64,000 nucleotides of DNA from Sabellastarte sp. h YS-2021 (lineage: Eukaryota > Annelida > Polychaeta > Sabellida > Sabellidae). A program made the translations under genes and the position numbers. Position 1 is the first letter of the stretch. Every line of letters starts with the position of its first letter. Positions 1-10,909 of this stretch are shown here, in pieces. Below the pieces are notes generated by a model. That model made no database searches, was not told where the DNA came from, and saw nothing but the letters and a program-made list of their open reading frames with translations. Where the stretch lies: NCBI GenBank assembly GCA_964017235.1, contig OZ024933.1:56402255-56466254 (forward strand). Reading direction: 5' to 3'.

Positions 1-436
1 AGTAATTTATAAAGACCAGAAGTGTGCAGATAACCTAAAAACCTGCTGCAGTGATCATATTTTTGCCATATATTATCCAGAGCCAAAAATGGATAATCGT
101 TAATAATAGAAGACAAACTGATACAGCCAAAATATAGTGTGACAAATAGATGTGTGGGAAATAATATAATTATAATTTTAAATAATAATATAGTGTATTA
201 TTAAACTAGAAATAGGACGCCCTGTTGATAGTAGCTGCGACATATGAATAGAAACAGGATAGTATAGAAGAACACACATTATCATGACTGTGTGATGTCC
301 ACCCCATGAATCTTTTGCAAAAATTGTACAGTAGTCTTACAAGACCCTGTTTCATTTGTAAAATATATCAATGATGCTTAAATATTTATTGGTATACATG
401 TAAATTATTTCAGCTTAATGCCTTTTTGCATTGGTA

Positions 437-1317
437 GGGTCGAAAGTTTTGACGAAATCGCTCGATCTCGCACGGTTAAGGAGATAGAAGCAAATTTCTG
501 TTTTTCGATTTTTGGCAAAAATTCGAAAATTCAAAATGGCCGCCATTTTGGGAAGGGGAAAATATTTTGAAAGTACATTTCTCAGATACCCTGTGGGTCG
601 AAAATTTTGATGAAATCACTCTATCTCGCACGGTTAAGGAGATAGAAGCAAATTTGTGTTTTGCCATTTTTGGCAAAAATTTGAAAATTCAAAATGGCCG
701 CCATTTTTGGGGAGGGGAAAATTTTTTTTAAAATTGCCAAGAGTACATTTCTCAGATACCCTGTGGGTCGAAAATTTTGACGAAATCGCTCTATCTCGCA
801 CGGTTAAGGAGATAGAAGCAAATTTATGTTTTGCCATTTTTGGCAAAAATTTGAAAATTCGAAATGGCCGCCATTTTTGGGGAGGGGAAAATTTTTTGAA
901 AATTGCCAAGAGTACATTTCTCAGATACCCTGTGGGTCAAAAATTTCGACGAAATCTCGCACGGTTAAGGAGATAGAAGCAAATTTGTGTTTTGCCATTT
1001 TTGGCAAAAATTCAAAAATTCAAAATGGCCGCCATTTTTAGGGAGGGGAAAATTTTTTGAAAATTGCCAAGAGTACATTTCTCAGATACCCTGTGGGTCA
1101 AACAATTTTGACGAAATCGCTCTATCTCGCACGGTTAAGGAGATAGAAGCAAATTTGTGTTTTTCCATTTTTGACAAAAATTCGAAAATTCAAAATGGCC
1201 GCCATTTTTGGGGAGGGGAAACTTTTTTGAAAATTGCCAAGAGTACATTTCTCAGATACCCTGTGGGTCGAAAATTTCGACGAAATCTCGCACGGTTAAG
1301 GAGATAGAAGCAAATTT
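437..1317. repeat. 169-bp tandem repeat, left part (about 5 units)
   Basis: Direct head-to-tail units of about 169 bp. Each holds GCTCTATCTCGCACGGTTAA, GGAGATAGAAGC, CATTTTTGGCAAAAATT, AAAATGGCCGCCATTTT, GGGGAGGGGAAAA and GATACCCTGTGGGTC in this order. One unit near 945-955 lacks part of the CGCTCTAT segment. Frames crossing the units are short and change with each unit, so the repeat is not coding. Confidence 0.95.
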
Positions 1318-1318
1318 G

Positions 1319-1563
1319 AAAATTTTAATTACTTAAATGTAGCTTTTATAAGCTACAAGCTTACCATGTGGGACTCATTGCTGTTCTCGGATGGCCACAA
1401 GGCATCATGGCCAACGTCTAAGAAAAATAGACATTTATAGTTGGCCATAGCCTCTCGTTGTCGTCACGTGATAACTTCTGACCAATCGCCCTACTTTCTC
1501 GTTGAAATTTTCTAAAACCTACCCCTCAGCTGTAAACAGCGGGGAGGCAGGGTGGGACTCTTC
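1319..1563. repeat. DIRS-1w outer inverted terminal repeat (3' end of the element)
   Basis: Bases 1378-1520 are the near-exact reverse complement of 7519-7646 at the other end of the element, for example CGGATGGCCACAAGGCATCA against TGATGCCTTGTGGCCATCCG. The outer 59 bases form one arm of a perfect inverted repeat with 1564-1623. Confidence 0.85.
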
Positions 1564-1669
1564 TGAGTCCCACATGGTAAGCTTGTAGCTTATAAAAGCT
1601 ACATTTAAGTAATTAAAATTTTCAATTTTATTACGCTACAATAGCTTACCATGTAGGACTCATTGCTGA
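1564..1669. repeat. DIRS-1w internal complementary region
   Basis: Two joined parts. Bases 1564-1623 are the exact reverse complement of the outer left end 1318-1377 (60 of 60). Bases 1623-1669 are the reverse complement of the outer right end 7646-7691 with one mismatch (CATGTAGG for CATGTGGG). A short internal segment complementary to both element ends is the hallmark of DIRS elements, where it is thought to guide joining of the ends into a circle. Confidence 0.85.
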
Positions 1670-2180
1670 ATCCAACCGCCCGGTGGCGGGATTACAGCTG
1701 AGACTGGAAGGAATGTCAATTTTTCTTAGATTTGAAGTAATATATATTAGAATAGTGTTAGAAATACCAGTCTGAGTCCCATTTACAGTGCCCCAATCCC
1801 GAAGACTGGGCCTGTAAAGAGCCAAAAACCTATATAGAATGGAAGACAGTGCTAAAACTGTCAAGATGTTTTGATTGTAGGACGGAAGTGCAGCAGTGCT
1901 CACTTAGAGGTCTAAGGGTCCCTAGGGGACCTTCACGAGTGACAGACCAGCCCAATGGTTGGAATTCTCATAAAATTTTTTGCCACCTGGATATGAGATT
2001 AATGACAACTTAATATTAAGTCCTTAATACAGATTACTTTGATAAACTAAAAAACAAAATGACCTTACCCGTAACATCTTGAAGCTAAAAGAATACCTAG
2101 ATCCTGAGATTAGACTCCTGAAGACTTGGTTGTAGCGGATGTGCCCCCCCCTCCTTTTTTTCTTTCCGAGGACAACTGGT

Positions 2181-3267
2181 CTAAGGGAAAGGATCTAGGA
2201 CTTGTTGTGCCGCCACCACGGGTCCCAGATACATATTGTTGTCATTGTCTGACCAAGTAAGGTCTTTTAGGTAAAAATTTGTAAATGTGTTGTGAGCTTT
2301 CCAGTGACAGGCTTGCATGATTTGGTCCACCGATACCCCACCATAAAAGGCCTTAGAGGCCGCGAAGGCCCGGATGTCATGCGCTTTACCTTGGACCAAG
2401 TCCAAGGCTTGTTGATCTGCTTGTTTATAACAAAGTAGGATGGTTTGTTTCAACCAGGAAGAGAGAGTAGCGTGTCTGAGGTATGTCCTTTCTTGAAGGA
2501 GATGAAAAGGAGGGATCGAGACCCTCTCAGGTCTTTGGTTCGATCCAAATAGTACCTCAGGGCCCGCACTGGACACAGGGTCCTGTCTTCTTTGAATTGT
2601 CTATCTACAATGGTAGTCAAAGCAGGAATAGTCACCGGAGACACACTTTGAGAACCTTCTCTTGCTAGTTGGTTTTTGGCTATGAAATCAGAAGAAGGGA
2701 ACAAGGCGACCTTTTCCCATTGGCCTAGATTAGATACTTTGGTTGCGACCCAGGCATGGATTTCGCTGCGGCGTTTGCCGGAGGCCAAAGCTAGCAAGAA
2801 AGCAGTTTTGAGGGTAAGATGTTTGAGGTCTGTGTCTTTCATAGGCTCAAAGGGTGCTTTTGTGAGCTCATTGAGAACAACAGAAAGGTTCAGGAAGGAA
2901 GATTTCTGGAACTTTTTGGACGATCACTGTGGAAACTGGAGAGTAACCTATGAAGGTCTGCATTGTGTGCAATATGGTGGGCCGTTGGGCCCAAAGTGTC
3001 AACGATTGCAGTCCTATAACCATCAATGGTCGAGGGGTGCCTGTTTAGGTCTTGGTACAGGTACATGAAAAAATCTGAGATTTGTTTCACAGATGGAGTG
3101 GAGAAATCCACCGAATTTTCAGCATTTTTCAAATAGGGCCCACTTTGACTTGTAGATGGTCCTTGTTGATGACCGTTGAGGAGCAGCAATTCTCTCTGCC
3201 ACCTCCACAGAGAAGCCTTGTTCTTGGAGTTGTCCGCTCCTAGACACCAGGCGTGGAGGTTGAGCTG
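2181..3267 (-). pseudogene. DIRS-1w tyrosine recombinase, frameshifted
   Basis: Joins DNA strands through a catalytic tyrosine and replaces the integrase of LTR elements. The N-terminal part reads EQGFSVEVAERIAAPQRSST near 3170-3230. The first catalytic Arg is in LASGKRRSEIHAW (about 2755-2795). The HxxR box is KAHDIRAFAASKAF (2345-2390). The final His/Trp and Tyr are in ACHWKAHNTFTNFYLKDL (2257-2310). A TAA at 3268-3270 separates it from the RNase H part in the same frame, where DIRS-2w reads through. Frame changes occur near 2900 and near 2500-2570. All catalytic residues survive across the broken frames. Confidence 0.8.
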
Positions 3268-3888
3268 TTATGGGTTGTTGTGGAACACATACCTGTGGGA
3301 CTGTTTGAGTAGGGTCGTTGACACTGGGAGTTGTAGTGGGATCTCTGTTGAGAGCTGCACTAGGTCCCAAAACCAGGGCATCCCTGGCCAGCCTGGGGCT
3401 ATTACGATGATCAGGCAATGGCATTGCCTGATCTTTTGGATCACCTTGTGAAGGAGAGCCATAGGAGGGTAAGCATAGGCAGTGAGACTCGTCCAGTTTA
3501 TGTTCAGAGCATCTATGTCCCAAGCCTTTGGGTCTGGGACAGGAGATACGTACAGTGGAAGTTTGTGGTTCAGGTGAGTGGCAAATAAGTCTACATGAGG
3601 TGTGAACCACTTTTGGCAGATCTGTTTGAACACCTGCGGATGCAGAGACCATTCTGTTGACTGCACTTGGTTGGACCTGGACAGAAGGTCGGCCATCACA
3701 TTCAGGCACCCTGGAATGTGCCTGGCTTTCAAAGTTATGTGATAGTGATGGCACCAGGTCATAATCTTCCACAGGAGAGCACACATCTCTGCTGAGTGAG
3801 TTCCTCCTTGTTTGTTGATGTAGGCTACCACTGTTGAGTTGTCCATCGCAACTAGCACTGTTTGGTTCTGGCACTGGTCCTTGAAGTC
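3268..3888 (-). pseudogene. DIRS-1w RNase H end plus methyltransferase-like region
   Basis: Continues the RNase H fold with AMDNSTVVAYINKQGGTHS and RHIPGCLNVMADLLSR. Then follow VDLFATHLNHKLPLYVSPVP, TAYAYPPMALL and IAPGWPGMPWFWDL. This last part matches the conserved region between RNase H and recombinase of DIRS elements, which the literature relates to DNA adenine methyltransferases. That link rests on family knowledge and the motif here is weak. The in-frame TGA at 3889-3891 cuts it from the upstream RNase H half. Confidence 0.75.
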
Positions 3889-5050
3889 TCAAAGGGCCAG
3901 TGAGACCGCCTTCAATTCTAGGACGTTTATGTGTAGCCTTTTTTCCCGATCTGACCACAGACCCTTTGTAGAACTTTGATCTAAGTGAGCGCCCCAACCT
4001 TCGTTTGAGGCGTCGGTAAAGAGTTGGATACTGTGGTCTTTGGGATGAAGGTCTGCACCTTTCATCACGTTTGAGGGATTTTGCCACCAGTCTAAGTGGG
4101 CTGCAATGGCTTCTGTCCAAGGAAGGAGGCTGTCCAGCGACTGAGGATATCTCCAGTTCTCCTTGAGATGAAACTGAAAGGGTCTCATGTGAAGGCGTCC
4201 CTCCGGGACCACTTTCTCCTTTGAGGCAAGCAACCCAATTAGCGACATCAAACAACTTGCAGTCAAAACATGTTTTGACTTGAGTCTTAGGATCAAATCC
4301 TGAAGTTTGAGCCATCTCTCTTGAGTGGGTTTTACAAGGGCTGAATCTAGATGGTATTCGTAGCCCACTTAACGAAAACACCTGAGTAGGTTTCAGTTCC
4401 GATTTTTCCTGATTTATTATCCAACCCAAGGACTGAGTTAGGTCTACCACCGCCTGAGTGTTCACTTGGGCTTCCTCCTGAGACTGGGACCTGATCAGCC
4501 AGTCGTCCAGGTATTGGTGAACTCTGAGTCCTCTGGAGAGGGCCATTAGTTTCACTTCCTTTACAATCATTGTAAAGACCTGGGGGGCTGTGGCTAGTCC
4601 GAATGGGAGGGAGGTGAACTGGAACACCTGTGACTTGTAGCAAAACCTTAGGTATTTCCTTGAGTTTGGATGGATGGGGATGTGTAGGTAAGCGTCCGAC
4701 AGATCTATCAACGATACCCACTCCCCTGGAATCAGGGAGGTCCTGATGGACTCTGGAGTTTCCATTTTGAACTTTTCTACGTGTAGAAAAGTGTTGAGCC
4801 TGCTTAGGTCTATGACTGGCCTTCACCTTTGGTGAGGCTTGGGTACTAGGAACAGGCGACTGTAAAACCCGAGAGATTTTACATTTTCCATCCTTTCGAT
4901 TGCGTTCTTTGACAGAAGAGACTGGATACAAGTGGCCAGGGCTTGGTCTTTTTGATGGGCCTTGTACTCTGACAGGATCAGAGGAAATCTAACCAAATTT
5001 GGCTTTGAAAGGAATGGCAGTACGTAGCCATTGGTGATAATGTTTAACAC
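3889..5050 (-). pseudogene. DIRS-1w reverse transcriptase and RNase H start, broken
   Basis: RNA-dependent DNA polymerase of the element. Visible blocks in order: LGFYSRLFLVPKPHQR, then a TGA at 4823-4825 where the family has Trp; GEWVSLIDLSDAYLHIPIHP; FTSLPFGLATAPQVF; the catalytic QYLDDWL box (YxDD) near 4490-4510; then a frame change near 4355-4370 into a segment holding LTASCLMSLIGLLASKEKVV and the RNase H start IQLFTDASNEGWGAHLD and LELKAVSLAL. The catalytic Asp residues are present, but the frame is interrupted at least three times. Confidence 0.85.
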
Positions 5051-5397
5051 GTTTGGAGAACATTTGTTTGTTTGCCAGTCTCTCCTGAAAGAACGGAGGC
5101 GACCTCCTACTGGTGGACTGAGTGAGGCTTTGGAGGAGTCATTGGGAATGGGGTTTCCACGCCCTCTTCCCCTACTATGGGGTCAAAAATGGCCCCTGGA
5201 GCCTCTGAAGTTTGGTTTCCCCCTTCCTGAGGAAAACGATTGGTTACTGCTTTGTGAGGAGTTGCCCCCATAGGGGCGTTTCCTGTAGGAGCCTCTTCTC
5301 TTGTTGTGGGGACCACGAAAGGGCTTATTTTGATAGGGTGCGAAACCCTGAGAGTCTTTAGAGGTGCCTTTTTTGAGGAGGAAGTCTTCACCTTCCT

Positions 5398-7302
5398 TCA
5401 CAAGTTGAGACTGGAACAAGGAAGGGTCCCAAAAGGACGAGTTCCTGAGTTCTTGGCATCTCGTTTCCCCAATTGTGGTTGTAAGAGGGTCATTTCGGCT
5501 TCGCGCCTAAGCAAGCTGGTATTAGCCATAGAATATAATTCCCTCTGGAGAATATGGGCTAGGGATTTGCTGAGGCATATAAGGGCCCTGTGTTGAATAA
5601 GAACTGCCTTATTCCAAAAATCCATGTACTCACAGACTTCCTCATATCCACGCTTTGCTGCTTTTTCAGGATTGGCACCTTTTTGGAGATGTGTGTTAAT
5701 CTTCTTGACAGTTGACTTAATGCTATGTTGACACTTCTCAAGGGAAGCATTGCAAGAAGAAGTTTTAGCAAAGGCAGCGGTGAAATTGAGGGTTGAGATA
5801 TTTTGCCTAGCCTGATGCTCCAATTCTTTAAGAATTGGTAGGGGGACCTTGCCCATAGGGGGCCCAGAGGGTTTAGGAGTAATACAGATTTTGGCGAAAT
5901 CTGCATTTAACTCCCGATATTTGTCCTGATAACAGGGCTGTCCCACCCTGTACCACTTAGAAGTGGATGGAGGAGGCTTGACGTATTAGCAGCCTTAAAG
6001 TCATGTTGAAATTTATCAAAGGCGTCCTTGATAACTGAGCTAAGTGGCAGAATAGAGGAAGGACCTCTAGGTCTGAGCTCTTGACGGCCTTTCTCATCGT
6101 CCAGACCCATGACTGAAGTTGAGGACCTAGGCATAGACTCCCTGGGGTCAGGGAGGGAAAGAATGCACCTAAAAGTGTCGACCTCTTCAGCGTACTGTGA
6201 GGGAATGTCAGACAGAGCTACTTCCCTATAATAAGGGGGGTCTGGATCATGTTGAGGGAGGTCTTGATCAGAAACAGCCCCTAAGGGCTGAGCCCCAGAG
6301 GACTTAGAAGACCTGTGTCTGGCTACAGGGGACTGATCCTCCCCTGAGGAAGATGACACATATCTGGACCTAGATTTGTGTTTACTCTTATCAGAGTGCT
6401 TTTTAGGTTTAGTAGAAGGGATCCGAGGTTCATCGGATTCCTTAATAGATTGATCCGAGGCAGACCTGGATTCAATTTCATGCCTACTGCGAGAGTGGCT
6501 ATGCTTTTTGGGTTTGTCCCGAGACCTTTTTCGGAGGTAGTTCAGATGTAGCAACGTACTGATCCGATGTATCATGAGGGTCAAGTACGAGACGAGGAGG
6601 GAGTGCTGGACCGTAGTCCACATCCATATCCTCGGTTTGTATGTTAGTTCTAGGTCTCGGAGGGGCTAGGTCCAGATTGACAGCAGTACTGGATGTACCA
6701 GGTTTGGAAGCAGGAAACGAGGTCTGATCCACTTCTGTTTGCTTTTTAGCAGTCAACTCCTCTCGGAGCGACTGAAAAGCTTCCAACATGGATGCCTGGA
6801 AGGAACCCATTTGTTGCTGTAAATGAATATTTAAAGAATTTCCCAGGGATTTTTCTAGATTTGTTTCAATTTTTTGTTGCAAGGCAGTACCTGGGGTGGG
6901 TGGGACAGATTTGGCTGGTGTTTTAAGTGATAAAGAACTGAAGGGAAGGAGCTGAGGACGGGGGGGTGAGGTAAAAAGATTGTCAGCAGCACTCTCGAGG
7001 TCTGCATTTGAACCAGTGAAGGAATCCCCGTCGCCTTCGCCCAAGAGATCAAGTTCATCATCTTTTGTATTAGTGTCCGCCTTTTGTTTCTTAAGATAGC
7101 GTTTCCTGTGCTGATTTTTTTTCATCTGGTCATCTGTAAAAGATGCACAGATATCACAGGGCGTTTCAAAGGTGACACAGGGGTCATCACCCTTGCCAGC
7201 CTCCCTACAGGTAGGGCAATAGTTGTGTAAATCAAAAGTGAAACAAAAATGGCGGCATTTTTGTGCTCTCGGTTTGTCTTTATTCGTTTGATGGATGGAC
7301 AT
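5398..7302 (-). pseudogene. DIRS-1w Gag-like protein in three frames
   Basis: The start at 7302 (MSIHQTNKDKPRA) is followed by a Cys-rich head (CPTCREAGKGDDPCV, PCDICASF) that resembles the head of the DIRS-2w product (CARCHDRKKGSDPCV). The middle is charged and Ser/Arg-rich (HSHSRSRHEIESRS). The C-terminal third holds SMANTSLLRREAEM, which aligns with NMANATLLRRDSYL of DIRS-2w. Frame changes lie near 6500-6550, at an A-rich run, and near 5907-5946. They look like decay, because no shared slippery site is evident in DIRS-2w. Confidence 0.75.
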
Positions 7303-7518
7303 TTTAAACGCAATAAAAGACGTAGAATATAAAGGGCCTGAACTGAGAAAAACTCAAAACACACGAAAACAAGAAATATACTTATCCTGTCAAAATAAAA
7401 ATTTTACAGAATGATCTATGTTATATAATAAAAGAAATAGCCAAAAAAGAACCTCCAACAATAAGTAAAAACTGAGACATAAATGAAAATGTCTGTATAT
7501 TTACAAACAGCTACCAGT

Positions 7519-7691
7519 CAACGTGGCCAACGAGAAAGTAGGGCGATTAGTCAGAAGTTATCACGTGACGACGAGAGGCTACAGCCAACTATAAATGTCT
7601 ATTTTTCTTAGACGTTGGCCATGATGCCTTGTGGCCATCCGAGAACAGCAATGAGTCCCACATGGTAAGCTATTGTAGCGTAATAAAATTG
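7519..7691. repeat. DIRS-1w terminal inverted repeat (5' end of the element)
   Basis: Reverse complement of 1378-1520 over most of its length. The last 46 bases (CAGCAATGAGTCCCACATGG to AATAAAATTG) are complementary to 1623-1669. The satellite resumes at once at 7690 with TGTGTTTTGCC. Confidence 0.85.
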
Positions 7692-8190
7692 TGTTTTGCC
7701 ATTTTTGGCAAAAATTCAAAAATTCAAAATGGCCGTCATTTTTGGGGAGGGGAAAATTTTTTGAAAATTGCCAAGAGTACATTTTGAAATCGCTCTATCT
7801 TGCACGGTTAAGGAGATAGAAGCAAATTTCTGTTTTTCAATTTTTGGCAAAAATTCGAAAATTCAAAATGGCCGCCATTTTTGGGGAGGGGAAAATTTTT
7901 TGAAAATTGCCAAGAGTACATTTCTCAGATACCCTGTGGGTCAAAAATTTTGACGAAATCGCTCTATCTCGCACGGTTAAGGAGATAGAAGCAAATTTAT
8001 GTTTTGCCATTTTTGCCAAAAATTGGAAAATTCAAAATGGCCGCCATTTTTGGGGAAGGGAAAATTTTTTGAAAATTGCCAAGAGTACATTTCTTAGCTA
8101 CCCTGTGGGTCAAAAATTTCAACAAAATCGCTCTATCTCGCACGGTTAAGGAGATAGAAGCAAATTTGTGTTTTTCCATTTTTGGCAAAG
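7690..8190. repeat. 169-bp tandem repeat, right part (about 3 units)
   Basis: The same unit as at 437-1317, continuing on the far side of DIRS-1w. One unit near 7785 has lost the GATACCCTGTGGGTC segment. Confidence 0.95.
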
Positions 8191-9055
8191 TAGCTATTAC
8201 TCAGTCAGTTATATAGCTATTATCACTAAAAGCAATCCCAAGCAAGCTATCGACCTAAGTAATGCTCATACTAAATTTGGTAAAGATATGTCAAATATAT
8301 TTCCTTAAAATACCCGGAAACAAAAGAAGTACACAAAAGTAAGAAAAAAAGTCAACTCAAAATAGCATACCAGCTATATAGCATAGTAGATATTACTCAG
8401 TTACCTACAGCAATGACTCACAAAAGCAATACTAAGCAAACTGTTAACCCAATAATGTTCCATACCAAATTAGGTTAGAATATCTTGAATGATTTTCTTT
8501 TAAATGCATGGAAACCAAAGAGGTACTAAAAATAGCTAATTAGCTATTACTCAGTTAGCTTCACAGCTAAAGTTCTGATAATTTTAATTTATCCTTTTTA
8601 CCAGAATAATCTTCTATTACCCTTTGGGTCGAAAATTTGCTCAAAATTGCTCTATCTGTTACGGTTTCTGAGATATAAGCAAATTACTCAAAAGTAGTAT
8701 TGAAAATAGACAATAAAGTACCTAAATGGCTATTACTCACTAACTTACAGAGCTATCAGTCTCAAATGCAATACCAAGTGACATATAGACATAACAATCT
8801 TGTATATTCCTAATTTTAGTAAAATATCTTGAATCATTTTCCCTTAAATGCACGGAAACCAATAGGTACTGAAAATAGCTATACTTAGGTATTACTCAGT
8901 AAGCCAAAGAGCTACAACAGCTGAAAGCAATCCCAAGCAAGACACTGACCCAATAATCCTGCACACCAAATTTGGTGAAGATAGCTCTAATACATTTCCT
9001 TAAAATGAGCGGAAACGATGTGTGACGCCGGACGCCAGAAAAAGCAAAAATAATA
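8190..9055. repeat. Second tandem unit type of element B (about 160 bp)
   Basis: Four to five diverged units built on AGCTATTACTCAGTTAGCTA, AAGCAATCCCAAGCAAGC, ACCAAATTTGGTAAAGAT and CCTTAAAATGTCCGGAAACC-like segments. A single 169-type unit (GCTCTATCTGTTACGGTTTC) lies among them near 8620-8690. Homologous shorter versions end elements B2 and B3. Confidence 0.85.
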
Positions 9056-9082
9056 TGTTCACCCCCACCGGGGGGTGGACAT
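9056..9082. repeat. Terminal hairpin and ATIR of element B1
   Basis: TGTTCACCCCC followed by GGGGGGTGGACA forms a hairpin preceded by GCCGGACGCC. The inverse of GGGGTGGACAT is present near the other end at 298-309. Confidence 0.75.
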
Positions 9083-9187
9083 AATAAAACTGATCTTTAT
9101 AATAGAAATAAAGTTCTCAGGTTCATAATTTATGACCGGTATTAATGGATGGAACTTCCAGCATAACAGACTTGAGCTACCACACTC

Positions 9188-9806
9188 ATCCATTATCCGC
9201 CGGAAATGTAATTGGCAGCTATTTAATGTTCTATTCTAAAGTTTATCAATATTCAACATTGGGAAATGCACAAGTTAAACATTTAAAGAATATTGCAGAG
9301 TCTATTGTGTTTCATCTATATCAGACATAAAAGAAAGAAAGAAAATGTATATTCTTAAGTCTTTTCATTTAAGTTTTTAATATAAAATGTTGTAACTTTT
9401 AGTGAACTATAGTAATACTTGATAAAGGTTATTTGTTAAATTGATGGACATTTACACCAGACCTGTGAGTTTGTAAAATTAAAATTTTTAAAAGTTACAA
9501 ATGAATGTTATACTCAGTAAAAACTACCTATATAATGTGCTAGTAATTTAATATTTTTATTTTACATTTATAATTTATGAGGTCACAAGTATAAAAAAAA
9601 ATGAAAATGATTTCAGTGGATGGTATCTGTATTTGTACTACTTGTAATCTCTCATTATTTTCAATGTCACATCATACTGTGTATGATATGTTTGTTAGCA
9701 GTCTGATGGTGGGTTTGCTACCCTAGCCCACCCAGATGAAGCAGTTATTGTGAAAAAAAGGGTTAATAAAATTATTTTGTAGCGGAAAAAAAAAAATCCA
9801 TTATCC
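9188..9806 (+). mobile_element. Retroposed sequence with poly(A) tail and 11-bp target duplication
   Basis: ATCCATTATCC occurs at 9188-9198 and again at 9796-9806, right after an A run of about 11. An AATAAA lies about 20 bases before the A run. Target duplication, poly(A) tail and polyadenylation signal are the marks of LINE-driven retroposition. The roughly 590-bp cargo has no long frame and I do not recognise it. It may be the 3' end of a processed transcript. Confidence 0.6.
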
Positions 9807-9907
9807 ACCAGAAGTAGCTTCCTTTCCAGCAGTCATAAAGTACTCACCCTTGGACTTTATTTATACAATTTGGTGGAATCCAGGATGTACATAAACACTG
9901 GGTTTAC

Positions 9908-10054
9908 CTTCTGGGTGGAGTGCGTTTCTTGTAGACATTGCAGTGACTATAGCTGCTGATGTCACTGTAGACTGGGTCACCTGACTGAGAGCCATCGGAC
10001 AGACGTGCCAAGTTCACTGCTGGGGTCATTCCGACTTTACCGGTAGCCTTGTCC
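9908..10054 (-). CDS. NCF1-like: p47phox-like gene, exon: end of second SH3 and basic tail
   Basis: TTATTACAG precedes the exon and GTAAAC follows it. It enters with one base completing an Arg codon and leaves in phase 2. The protein reads DKATGKVGMTPAVNLARL, which finishes the second SH3 fold, then a Ser/Tyr-rich spacer and KKRTPPRR. In p47phox the region after the second SH3 is a basic autoinhibitory stretch with a PPRRSS-type core that is freed by phosphorylation. The position and PPRR match suggest the same element here, cut by the intron. Later exons lie left of the window. Confidence 0.8.
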
Positions 10055-10411
10055 CTGTAATAATGCGCAGCTAATTGAAATTGAATATGTTTAAGTAAAA
10101 AATTAATACCAGAAATATACATCTACTTTTCCAAGAGATCAAGAAAACAGAGTAAATCCAAGGGAAAGTTGTTTGAGCTTAAGTCCATCACAACACTTCA
10201 CCAGATATGGACTTGTGTCTCAGAAAAACTATGAAAATCCTTCGTCGAAATTAAATTTCATTTGAAAAGTAGTAATTTCGGAAAAATTCTCTTTAAACTT
10301 TGCTTCAACCACAAAAAAAAAGGAAGTTCTATTTAAAACAGTTCTTAAATAGTTTCAATTGGAGTTTGATCACACTCATTTCACATAATCTAATCACATA
10401 TACTTATAAAA
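10055..10411. other. Intron sequence without recognised feature
   Basis: AT-rich intron of the p47phox-like gene between the exon at 9908 and element A1. No frame, RNA gene or repeat was recognised. Confidence 0.6.
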
Positions 10412-10559
10412 CTAGAGGATCGCTCGCAAAAAAAAAAGATAATGTTTTTGCATAGCAAAAACAAAGCGTCCCGAAAAGGCTATAAAGGTGAGTGCTAAAG
10501 TATTAAGAAAATGCTTCGTTTCTAGCCTTATACTGTTGTGGCAACCAAAGTCAGCGCAG

Positions 10560-10830
10560 TCTGCTCTATCTAGCACGGTTTTCAAGATATAAGCATTTTT
10601 GTGTTTTGCAAAAAATAAAAAAATTAAAAATGTCCGCTATATTTGGTGAGACAAAAATATTTTGAAAATTGGCATGGCTACTCTGCAGAGATACCCAGCA
10701 GGTCCAAAATTTTGTTGATTTCGCTCCATATAGCACGGTTTTCGAGATATAAGCATTTTTGTGTTTTGCAAAAACTTTGAAAATTCAAAATGGCCACCAT
10801 TTTTGGGGAGACAAAAATTTTTGTCAAGAC
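10560..10830. repeat. 165-bp repeat related to the 169-bp unit, left part
   Basis: About 1.6 units with GCTCTATCTAGCACGGTTTT, CGAGATATAAGCATTTTTGT and AAAATGGCCACCATTTTTGG. The differences from the B unit are consistent (TTTTCGAGATATAAGC for TTAAGGAGATAGAAGC), so it is a separate subfamily. Confidence 0.9.
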
Positions 10831-10909
10831 CACTGCCGCGGTGTGTATCTCCCGCCGAGCATTAAAGCAGAAGAAATAGCTTTTCCGAGATATTCACAAT
10901 TTTTCATTT

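Larger units (their letters stand above)
1319..7691 (-). mobile_element. DIRS-type tyrosine recombinase retrotransposon DIRS-1w, degenerate
   Basis: Minus-strand order is ITR, gag, reverse transcriptase, RNase H, methyltransferase-like region, tyrosine recombinase, internal complementary region, ITR. This is the DIRS layout, with inverted ends, no LTRs and no integrase or protease. The element lies in a 169-bp repeat unit: the left flank ends in CAAATTTG and the right flank resumes with TGTTTTGCC, which join to a normal unit. Coding regions carry at least three stops and several frameshifts, so this copy is dead, although domain similarity is still clear. Confidence 0.85.
206..9082 (-). mobile_element. 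Non-autonomous Helitron2/Helentron-like element B1, split by DIRS-1w
   Basis: The left edge starts with CTAG after an A. Read on the minus strand this is a CTAG end followed by T, as in a Helitron 3' end. About 90 bp in is ATGTCCACCCCA, and the right edge has the inverse (GGGGTGGACAT) in a hairpin. This gives asymmetric terminal inverted repeats, a Helitron2/Helentron trait. The same unique left segment recurs at 21388-21607 and the same right segment at 24862-25254 and 60465-60855. The core is the 169-bp tandem repeat (437-1317 and 7690-8190), and DIRS-1w sits inside it. No Rep/helicase gene is present, so it would need help to move. An alternative name is a mollusc pearl-type element. Confidence 0.6.

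Noticed and set aside
656..1307. Open frames of 60-140 codons throughout the 169-bp arrays (for example WQKFENSKWPPFLGRGKF-type proteins on both strands)
   Set aside because: They come from the repeat itself, occur on both strands, break at each unit because 169 is not a multiple of three, and show no domain or codon signal.
5031..5273. Plus-strand frames across DIRS-1w
   Set aside because: They overlap the minus-strand gag and RT and show no similarity of their own.
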